From an uncultured Lutibacter sp. (GTDB lineage: Bacteria > Bacteroidota > Bacteroidia > Flavobacteriales > Flavobacteriaceae), in contig NZ_CANLZZ010000001.1 of assembly GCF_947495725.1 (NCBI RefSeq), forward strand, positions 744,001-808,000: a stretch of DNA of 64,000 nucleotides. Direction: 5' to 3'. The first letter of the stretch is position 1. Each line of letters opens with the position of its first letter. Position numbers and translations under genes: made by a program. The notes under the pieces are model-generated. The model worked only from the letters and a program-made list of their open reading frames with translations, did not search any database and had not been told where the DNA came from. This document shows positions 40,731-50,800 of the stretch, piece after piece.

Positions 40731-41597
40731 ATGACACCTGAACTACTTTGTCCCCCAAAGGGTAGTTGTTTAAAATTAGAGCACTTTATATTTTGCTTCT
40801 TTTTGTGTTGTTCAGTAATTCATTCTCACGGTAATCTTTCTATAAGAATTCAACAAAAAACAGTAGAAATTTCTAAAAACCCAAACAATTCAAAGTTGTA
40901 TTTTGAACGCGGTTTTTTATATCAACAACATTTTGAATATGGTAAAGCAATTTCAGATTTTAACAAATCTGAAATATTAGGGTATACAACTGCATTACTT
41001 TACTTTAGAAAAGCGGAAGCACTTCTTGCCAATAATCAACCACTAAAAGCTTTGGAGGCTACAAATCGTATTTTTAACGAAAATAATAATGATAGTAAAA
41101 TTTATAAGCTTCGAGCTCAAATTTATTATGCATTAAATGAATACTCTAAGGCTTTAAAAAGTTATCAATATGTGTTGAAAAATATGAAAGATATTGGACC
41201 TTCAGATATCTTAGAATATTCAGAAATAATTTTAGCCAAGAATCCAACTAATTATAAGGATGCGCTTGAAGTTATTGAAACAGGATTAGAAAAAATTGGT
41301 GAACAAACACTTACGTTGAACCTGAAAAAATTAGATTATTTAATAGCCTCAAAAAACAATGAGAAAGTTATTGAACAGTATAATTTCTTCATTACTTCCT
41401 CAAAAAGAAAAGAAAATTGGTATTATAAAAAAGCCATTTATTTGCGTAGTATAGAAAAAGATGCTGATGCAAATATTGCTTTACAACAAGCAAAAACGGC
41501 AATTGTTTTATTAAAACCAAAAACACAAAATACAATTGCTATAAAAAGGTTAGTTTCTCAAATTTATGAATTAGAAAAAACCTTACCTTATGATTAA
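40731..41597 (+). CDS. Exported TPR-repeat protein, copy 2
   Basis: Differs from copy 1 by about 20 residues by eye over ~287 aa; TATATTTG -7 element at 40701-40708; overlaps the downstream start by 8 nt (ATGATTAA). Confidence 0.86.
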   Translation: MTPELLCPPKGSCLKLEHFIFCFFLCCSVIHSHGNLSIRIQQKTVEISKNPNNSKLYFERGFLYQQHFEYGKAISDFNKSEILGYTTALLYFRKAEALLANNQPLKALEATNRIFNENNNDSKIYKLRAQIYYALNEYSKALKSYQYVLKNMKDIGPSDILEYSEIILAKNPTNYKDALEVIETGLEKIGEQTLTLNLKKLDYLIASKNNEKVIEQYNFFITSSKRKENWYYKKAIYLRSIEKDADANIALQQAKTAIVLLKPKTQNTIAIKRLVSQIYELEKTLPYD

Positions 41598-44500
41598 AAA
41601 ATTACTTTTTTTAGTTTCACTTTTTGTGTCTACTATTAATATTGCCCAAGTTACCATAGATTTTGAAGATTTTGAAAGTGGAGATTTATCATTGACTAAT
41701 TGGACATGCGGTGGTGGTGATTGCAGTATAGCAAATGACAATTATACTGTAAAATTAACTAGCGGAGGTTCTCCGGATCAATATGCGATTTTTTCTGACT
41801 CATATGATTTATCAGCATACGCATCAGTAGATGTTACTTTTGATTTTGTGACTAGCGATTATTCAGGAACTGATGATTTTTACTTAGAATATACAATTGA
41901 TGATGGGGCAAATTGGACAAAAGTACCTACTACAAATGGTTTTGATGTAAATGTTGATTTTACAGATGGCGTTGCAGAATGTTCAAAAAAAGTCACTATT
42001 TCAGGTCCGTTTACCACTACAACTTCCTTTAAGTTTAGAAGTTCTGCTAATGGTGATAATGCTAATATTGTTTATTTAGATAATATTATAATTGAAGGTA
42101 TTGGAGCCTCTACTGTAATTATTGATTCAGAGGATTTTGATGGAGGAGATTTATCATTGACTAATTGGACTTGTGGAGTTGGTAATTGCAGTTTAGCAAA
42201 TGACAATTATACTGTAAAATTAACTAGCGGAGGTTCTCCGGATCAATATGCGATTTTTTCTGACTCATATGATTTATCAGCATACGAATCAGTAGATGTT
42301 ACTTTTGATTTTGTAACTAGCGATTATTCAGGAACTGATGATTTTTACTTAGAATATACAATTGATGATGGTGCAAATTGGACAAAAGTACCTACTACAA
42401 ATGGTTTTGATGTAAACGTTGATTTTACAGATGGCGTTGCAGAATGTTCAAAAAAAGTCACTATTTTAGGCCCGTTTACTGCTACAACTTCCTTTAAGTT
42501 TAGAAGTTCAGCTAACGATGATGTAAATAATATTGTTAATATAGATAATATTAAAATTGAAGCAAATGGATCTGTTTCTCCTACAGAAGGAATTTTAGCC
42601 GGAGCAGATTGGTATTATTTAGATGATGGCTCTAATCAAGGAACTGCTTGGAGAGCAAATGGTTTTGTTGATTCATCATGGAGTTCTGGGCCAGCATTAC
42701 TTGGTTTTGGTACAATTAATGATGAAGAGGAAGCTGTTGCAGTTAATACTGTTCTTGGTTATGGTGCTGATGAAGATGATAAATATAGAACTTACTATTT
42801 TAGAAAAGAATTTACTATTGCCGATAAATCGTTGTATAATAGTATAGATTTAGAAGCAGTACGTGATGATGGAATGGTGGTTTACTTAAATGGTGTTGAG
42901 GTATGGAGAGATAATATTACAGGAACAGTTGATTATTTAACGTTTGCAGACAATTCAATGAATGATGAGAATGAATCAGATTGGATAGTAAAAAATATTG
43001 CTTCAACACTCTTAGTTAATGGGACAAATACAATTGCTGTTGAGATTCATCAAATTAACGCAACAAGTTCAGATTTAAGTTTTAATTTTAAATTAACACC
43101 TAGCACTGCAATGGTTGGCGCAGCAACTGTTGATAGAGGGCCTTATTTACAATTAGGAACACCAACAAGCGTAATTGTTAAATGGAGAACTACAACGGCA
43201 ACAGATTCAAAAGTAAATTATGGAACTGCATTAGGTTCTCTAAATTCTTCTGAATCAAATGAAGCTCTCACAACGGATCACGAAATAACATTGTCCAATT
43301 TAAGTCCTAGTACTATTTATTATTATGAAATTGCTAATGCCTCAAATATTCTGGTACCACAAGAAAGTGAATTGTATGTAAAAACATCTCCCGTACATGG
43401 TACCAAACAATTTGTTAGGTTTTGGGCTTTAGGAGATGCAGGTACCAATGGTCAATCTGCCTATGGCACGCAGGCAAAAGATGTACGTGATGCTTATTAT
43501 AACTATGTAAATGGTACTGCGATTTCACCACGCCCTGTAGCAAGTTCAAATATTGGACAAACAGATATGATGTTGTTTTTAGGCGATAATGCATATGATA
43601 ATGGTACAGACGCTGAATTTCAGAGAGCCTTTTTTGAAGTGTACCCTACAATGTTAAAAAATACAGTGGCATGGTCAACAAGAGGGAATCATGAAAGAGA
43701 TAAAGCACTGTATTATCAGATGTATGCGAATCCAACAGCAGGTGAGGCGATAATATCTGGAGGTGGAGTTGCTTCGGGTTCTGAGGAGTATTTTTCTTTT
43801 GATTATGCAAATATTCATTTTATTGTATTAGAATCATATGATCTTGAAAATGATGCTACACAACATGCTTGGCTAGAGGCAGATATTGCTGCAACTAATC
43901 AGGATTGGATTATTGCATTTTTTCATCATCCACCTTATACGAGGGGAACACACAATTCAGAATCTGAGCAAGATTTAATCGACGTTAGAGCAAATTTTGT
44001 TAATAGGTTAGAAGCTGGTGGTGTAGATTTAATTTTAAATGGGCATTCTCATGCTTATGAACGTTCTTACTTTTTACATGGTCATACAGGTAATATGGCT
44101 TCATTTAATAGTAGTACACATACGGTTGGATTAAACGGTGATGGAGATGGTAAATTAGATGGAAATGGAGCTTATAAAAGAATTGCTTCAAACCCTGAAG
44201 ATGGAGCTGTATACGTTGTTACGGGTTCGGCCGGGAAAACAGGTACATTTATAAATGGAGGAGTAGCCGGAACAAATAATTTAGATCATCCTGCAATGTA
44301 TACATCACAAAATCAATTAGGGTCAAGTGTTGTGGAAATTGAAGATGATGGTTCTGGAGGTCAAAATTTACATTTAAAATTTTTATCAGATACAGGAGCT
44401 GTTGATGATTATTTTACAATTAATAAATCTAGTACGGAATTATCAACACTTTCAACAAACACTTATGAAGTAGACAATAAGTTAATAAAGCTATTTCCTG

Positions 44501-44700
44501 TGCCAGCAAATAGCTTTATTAATGTTCATATTAATACTGATGAATCATTGCAAAAAGTAGAGTTTTATAATGTTGTAGGAAATTTGGTGAAAGTATCAAA
44601 AGAAAAAACAATTAATGTGAGAACACTTAATACAGGTATGTATATGGTGCAAATAATAACCAATAAAACAAGGTATTACAAATCAATAATAATTGAATAA
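41590..44700 (+). CDS. Secreted purple-acid-phosphatase-like metallophosphoesterase with duplicated N-terminal domain and T9SS sorting domain (MPE2)
   Basis: GDAGTNG, GDNAY, GNHE, HHPPY and NGHSHAYERS motifs; C-terminus KLFPVPANSFINVH...YYKSIIIE; two near-identical ~155-aa N-terminal units. Confidence 0.9.
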   Translation: MIKKLLFLVSLFVSTINIAQVTIDFEDFESGDLSLTNWTCGGGDCSIANDNYTVKLTSGGSPDQYAIFSDSYDLSAYASVDVTFDFVTSDYSGTDDFYLEYTIDDGANWTKVPTTNGFDVNVDFTDGVAECSKKVTISGPFTTTTSFKFRSSANGDNANIVYLDNIIIEGIGASTVIIDSEDFDGGDLSLTNWTCGVGNCSLANDNYTVKLTSGGSPDQYAIFSDSYDLSAYESVDVTFDFVTSDYSGTDDFYLEYTIDDGANWTKVPTTNGFDVNVDFTDGVAECSKKVTILGPFTATTSFKFRSSANDDVNNIVNIDNIKIEANGSVSPTEGILAGADWYYLDDGSNQGTAWRANGFVDSSWSSGPALLGFGTINDEEEAVAVNTVLGYGADEDDKYRTYYFRKEFTIADKSLYNSIDLEAVRDDGMVVYLNGVEVWRDNITGTVDYLTFADNSMNDENESDWIVKNIASTLLVNGTNTIAVEIHQINATSSDLSFNFKLTPSTAMVGAATVDRGPYLQLGTPTSVIVKWRTTTATDSKVNYGTALGSLNSSESNEALTTDHEITLSNLSPSTIYYYEIANASNILVPQESELYVKTSPVHGTKQFVRFWALGDAGTNGQSAYGTQAKDVRDAYYNYVNGTAISPRPVASSNIGQTDMMLFLGDNAYDNGTDAEFQRAFFEVYPTMLKNTVAWSTRGNHERDKALYYQMYANPTAGEAIISGGGVASGSEEYFSFDYANIHFIVLESYDLENDATQHAWLEADIAATNQDWIIAFFHHPPYTRGTHNSESEQDLIDVRANFVNRLEAGGVDLILNGHSHAYERSYFLHGHTGNMASFNSSTHTVGLNGDGDGKLDGNGAYKRIASNPEDGAVYVVTGSAGKTGTFINGGVAGTNNLDHPAMYTSQNQLGSSVVEIEDDGSGGQNLHLKFLSDTGAVDDYFTINKSSTELSTLSTNTYEVDNKLIKLFPVPANSFINVHINTDESLQKVEFYNVVGNLVKVSKEKTINVRTLNTGMYMVQIITNKTRYYKSIIIE
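41650..42575 (+). repeat. Intragenic tandem duplication, unit ~465 nt (155 aa)
   Basis: GGAGATTTATCATTGACTAATTGGAC recurs at 41680 and 42145; DQYAIFSDSYDLSAY[A/E]SVDVTFDFVTSDYSGTDDFYLEYTIDDGANWTKVPTTNGFDVNVDFTDGVAECSKKVTI occurs twice. Confidence 0.95.
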
Positions 44701-44852
44701 TTAATGTGATTTAATTTTTTTAATAAATTACAGAGTTGTAAACAGCTATTTTGCAATATAATAAAGTCCTTTACTGCTGATTTTTAACTCATTTAAACTC
44801 ATTAATTAGTGAAAAACTATATTAATTGTGTTAAAATTAAAACCCCTGGGCT

Positions 44853-47800
44853 ATGGCAAAAAAATTACTTTTAAACCCAAATTTTTTTTATAAACAAACC
44901 TTTTTTAAGGGTTGGATTATTATAGTGTTCTATTTTGTTACCTTAATAAATTATTCCCAAACTCTTATTAATTCTGAAGATTTTGAAAGTGGTACTTTTA
45001 TAGGAACAGAATGGAATGATGGAGGAACTTATTGTGAATTATTTAATAATTCCTTACCAAATAATAATTACGCTGTTAGATTAAGTAGTGGAGGATCTCC
45101 TGTGGACTATGCTGTTTATTCAAATGCTTTTGATTTAAGTAGTTATAATTCAGTTGATGTTTATTTTGACTTTCAAACAACTGATTATCAAAATGGAACA
45201 AACGCTGATGATTTTTATTTAGAATATAGCCTCAATGGAACAGATTTTACAAAAGTACCAACTAACGATGGTTTTAGTATAGATAATAGTGGCGTACAGT
45301 TTACAGACAATACAAAATATACACAACAAAAAGTAAGTATTACTGACAGTTTTACTTCTACCACATCATTCAGAATTAGAAGTTCAGCTGCAATAGGTGA
45401 CCACGTAAATCATTTTCTGTATATAGATAATATTAAAATTGAAGGAATTGTATCCATGGAAGTGAATGTTGCAGTAATTAGTGGAAGTGATGATGCTGAA
45501 GAGGATGTTTCTGGTGGTGGGATAGATTTAACCAGTTCTGATTTGGAACTATGTACTGATGGTGGAGATCAATTAGTCGGTATTAGATTTCAAAATGTAT
45601 TAGTACCAGTTGGAGCAACCATTACAAATGCTTATATTCAGTTTCATGTGGACGAAGTAAACTCCACCGCTGTAACACTTAATATAGCAGGTATAGATGT
45701 AGATAATGCAACAACATTTACTGGAGATGATAATAATATCTCTGATAGAATTGATGGAGATATATCATTTGGAACAACAGCCTCAGTTAGTTGGACGCCA
45801 CCAAATTGGCCAACAACAAACCAAGAAGGAGTTGATCAAAGAACATCTGATTTAACGACAATTGTGCAAGAGATTATCAGCAGAAGTGGGTGGAGTTCTA
45901 ATAATGCAATGGCATTTGTTTTTACAAAGGTATCAGGGTCAGGTAAACGCGTAGCGGAGTCCTATGAAGGAGAACCTGAAAATGCTCCAATATTACACAT
46001 TGAATACACAACTTCAACTGGTCCCGAAATAGACATTACAGGAAATAGTATTTCTATTGTTGATGACGATACTACCCCAAATAATTTAGATCATACATAT
46101 TTTGAAAGTACAGCGATAAGCTCTACAATTACCAAAACATATACAATTGTAAATGAGGGGTCTATAGGTTTAGATGTTTCAAATATTGTAAGTAATAATC
46201 TTACGGAATTTTCAATTACTGCTCCGGCTTTTCCATTTACTGTTGCTTCTGGAGGTGGTTCAGCCACTTTTATGGTAACCTATAATGCCACAACAGAAGG
46301 TCGTTCTATAGGAACAATAACAGTAACTAATACCGATGGGGATGAAGGGACGTATAATTTTAATGTTTTAGGTGAGATATCTACAGCAAACAACTTTGAT
46401 CCAGATGGGCATTGGATGTATTTAGATGATGGGTCAAATCAAGGAACAGCTTGGCAAACTATTGCTTTTGATGATAGTTCCTGGGCTTCAGGAGATGCTG
46501 AATTAGGTTATGGAGATGCAGATGAAACTACTGTTGTTAGTTATGGGCCGGATGAAAATAACAAACATACAACAACTTACTTTAGAAAAAACATTAATAT
46601 TTCTGCAGCTGATTTGTTGTATACAACTTTAAAAATGAATGCAATTAGAGATGATGGAATGGTTGTTTATATTGATGGTGTTGAGGTTTGGAGAGATAAC
46701 ATGCCAACAGGAGTTATAGCTTATAATACATTTGCAAATAGTCCAGAAATTGGAGGTAGTGACGAAACCACATATATAACCAAATCAATTACAAACCCAT
46801 TTACTGTTGCAGGGAATCATACAATTAGTGTTGAAATTCATCAGTTAAGTTTAACTAGTTCAGATATTGGATTTAATTTTTCTTTATTATTAACAAATGA
46901 TTTATTAAATGCTGGAGGTGAATGGCATTATTTAGATGATGGTTCTAATCAAGGAACAGCTTGGAGAACAGCAAATGTTGGCCCAAGTGGTGCAAATTGG
47001 GCTTCTGGAAATGCCAAATTAGGCTTTTCACCAGCTAATGAAGATGGTGCAATAACCCAACTTACAAATAACTTACAAATAACCACTTATTTTAGAAAAA
47101 GCATAAACGTAAGTGGTGCAGATGTTACAAATGGAACATTAAAAATAAGTGCTATTAGAGATGACGGTATTGTAATTTATATAAATGGTACAGAAGTGTT
47201 ACGTAACAATATGCCAACAGGGCAAATAAATTATACGACAACAGCTTTTGGCGATGTAACCAATTTAGGTGCCAGTGTTAATTTTGAAGATTGGTGGAAT
47301 GTTTATAGGGTTGATAATCCATTAATTAATGGGGTAAATGAAATTGCAGTTGAAATTCATCAGTACAATGCTACAAGTAATGATATTAGTTTTGATTTAG
47401 CTTTTGAAACCAACAATGATTTTATTTTAGTACCAACCATAAAACCCGACAGAGATTTAGATGGTGTTGAAGATTATTTAGATGCCGATGATGACAATGA
47501 TGCCTTACCAGATATTGTAGAAGGTTGTTATACTTCTAATGCTGAAGCTTTGAGTACAGGAGAAGTAAACAGTGAGGGGAATTTTGAAAATACACTTTCA
47601 GGTTTAGGTACAGATCCTTATGTTAGCACTCTTTTAAACGATGGAAATACAATAACTTATTCAGTTGATGATGAAGCTAATTTTGAAAAAATTACAAGTT
47701 ATGATGCCGGTGAACATGGCTTTGGTTTAAGAGTTAGAGGAAATAATAGAACGGGGCAGTTAACCATGGAATTTAACGACCCAGTAGCAAATTTATTTTT

Positions 47801-50800
47801 TAAACTAATTGATTTTGATGAAGATGAAATATGGACTGTTGATGTTTATGATGAAAATGATGTTGTTGTAGATTTAGGAACTGAAGAAGGTATTTATCAT
47901 TTAGGTACTTTTATTGAATATACGGGAAGCAATACTATAAGAGATATTGAATCAGGAGGTGGTCCAAATGCTAATAACCCTGAGAACAGAGCTGATGATA
48001 TTTATAGTGGGGCTTATTTTTATTTTCTAAATATTAATGTTAAAAAAGTTGTTTTTACTATAACTCAACCTAGTGTTACTGTTAGAATCGTTGGTGTACA
48101 ATACTGTAATTTAGATACAGATGGTGATGGTGTTGATGATTTTTACGATTCTGATAGCGATAATGATAGTATTCCTGATATAGTAGAAGGGGGAGGAACA
48201 GATACTGACGGTGATGGTAAAGTTGATACGTTTATAGATACTGATGGTGATGGTGTTTCCGAGCCATACGATTCCGATCCAACTACTTATTTTATTACAG
48301 AAGCTGGTAAGCTATTGGCTTTAGATTTTGATTTTGATGGGGTGTTAAATCGTGTTGATTTAGACAGTGATAACGATGGAATAGTTGACCTACTTGAAGT
48401 TGGAGGAGTTGATGTAAATTTTGATGGACAAATTGATGGCTTTACAGATGTAGATAATGATGGATATCATGATTCATTTGATGGCGCCTCAAGCTTTTTA
48501 ATAACGGGGCCTGATGGCAATGGTGACGGGTTCCCGGATATTTACCCAAATAAAAATGTGGACGGTACAGGTTTTCCAAATTTTAGAGATGTAGATAGTG
48601 ATGATGATGGAATTGTTGACCATACTGAAGCGCAAGCAACAATGGCTACTTTTATAAATTATACGACGGGTGATACAGATGGAGATGGAATTTTGAATGC
48701 ATTTGATACTATTGGTGGTTTTGGAGGAAGAGGTTTAGTACCTGTAGATTCTGATAGTGATGGAATTCCTGATTATTTGGATACAAACTCAGATAATCAT
48801 GGAGAGCTGGATATAATTGAAGGTCATGACACTAACGGTGATGGAGTTGTTAATTCAAGCGATTTAGGTTCTTGTTTAACATCTATAACGGCCAATACAG
48901 GTGAATTAGAAAATGTTGATATAGATGCAGATGGTTTAGATGATGGCTTTGATAATTATTTTGATGTAAATGCGGCTAATTATAATCCTGCAAATGGAAG
49001 CAATCCAACAAATGGTATTTCACCAACTGATCACCCAAATATTGATGATATTGCAACACCTGAAAGAGATTGGAGAGAACCAGATCAAGTGTATAATGTT
49101 ATTGATTTTGATGGTTTTAACGACTATATAGACTTTGCAGATAAACATAGTATTTCTGGATCTTTTACTTTGGAAGCATGGATAAAACAAGACCCAGCTT
49201 CAACGGGTAATGGAATGATTATTTCTAAAAGAGATTGTAATAAAGGAACAAATAAAGGGTATCATTTAGGATTAATTAATCATTTTCCTAATGTAAGTTG
49301 GTATAATGATTCTGGAACAGAAATATTAAATTTAACTTCAACCTACCCAATAGGTAAAGATAGGTGGTATTATATTAGTGTTATTTACGATGAAATTGCT
49401 ACTTCTGGAAAAATTTACATTGATGGTATTGAAGCAGCCATTAATACAAGTGTTTCTTCTGCTCCATATACAACCTCAGAATCATTTCTTATTGGAGCAA
49501 AATTTGATGATACAGATGATGACCCAGTTACAGGTCAAAAATTATCAAATAAGTTTCATGGTTGGATTGATGAAGTTAGAATTTGGAATAAGGCATTGAC
49601 TTTAGAACAAATGCAAATGATGATGAACCAGGAAATTGAAAAAAATGGAACTGCTGTAAGAGGTAAAACAATACCAATAGATATACCTGGACTAAACTGG
49701 GACAATGATTTATTAGGTTATTACCCTATGAATTCAATTATTAATGGAGATCTTCAAGATCAATCTAGTAATGCTAAAAATGGTAGAATTAGAAATATAC
49801 ATACTGCTGAGCCTCAAACAGCGCCATTACCTTATACTACAAAAGCAGGAGGAGATGGAAACTGGGATACTTCAGCTTCTTGGTTACACGGTGAAACAGT
49901 TTGGGATATTCCAAACTCCACAGGTGTTGATGGAACTACGATAATTGATTGGAACATTGTAAGAACCAGTCATAATATTGATGCAGACAGAGATATAAAA
50001 GTATTAGGTTTATTTGTTGACGCTAATGAAATGCAAATGAATGGTACTACAACATTAGCCACTGATTCAAAAAGTACAGGAGATGGATATGGATTAACAG
50101 TAAGTCATTATTTAAGAATTGATGGAGTATTGGATTTAGAAGGAGAATCACAACTAGTTCAAGAAGAAGGAAGTATTTATGAAGATGCATTGAGCACTGG
50201 GTATTTAGAGCGTGACCAACAAGGAACAGGAAATATTTACAGATATAACGACTGGTCTTCACCTGTATATTCAAAAATAGTTTCTTCAAACAAAATGTTT
50301 ACTGTAGCGGATGTTTTAAGAGATGGATCAGATCCAAGTAATCCACAAGCTATAACCTTTGTTGGTGGATATGATGGAAGTTCGGGACCTCCAATTCAAA
50401 TTGCCAATTACTGGTTATATGTTAGAAATGCAAATCCATTTACAAGTATTGATGCAGCTTGGAGTAGAGTTGGAAGCACAGGAAATATTCAAATTGGAGC
50501 AGGATTTTTAATGAAGGGAACAGGAAGTGCAACAGATCAAAATTATATTTTCCAGGGAATACCAAACAATGATGATATTACAGTTACTGTAAAAGATGAT
50601 AATGATTATTTGGTTGGAAATCCGTATCCTTCTGCAATAGATGCTGATAAATTTATTGAAGATAATGGACCTTCAGGATCAAATTCTATTTTAGGAGCCA
50701 TTTATTTTTGGGATCATTTTGGTGGAAATTCACATAAATTAAAAGAGTATGAAGCGGGGCATTCAATTTATAATTATATGGGAAGTGTATCTGCGGCTTC

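Noticed and set aside
42623-42847. Plus-strand out-of-frame ORFs inside MPE2 and the giants (also 49378-49599, 49744-49944, 54176-54430)
   Set aside because: Alternate-frame translations of paralogous coding sequence; no start context or domain.
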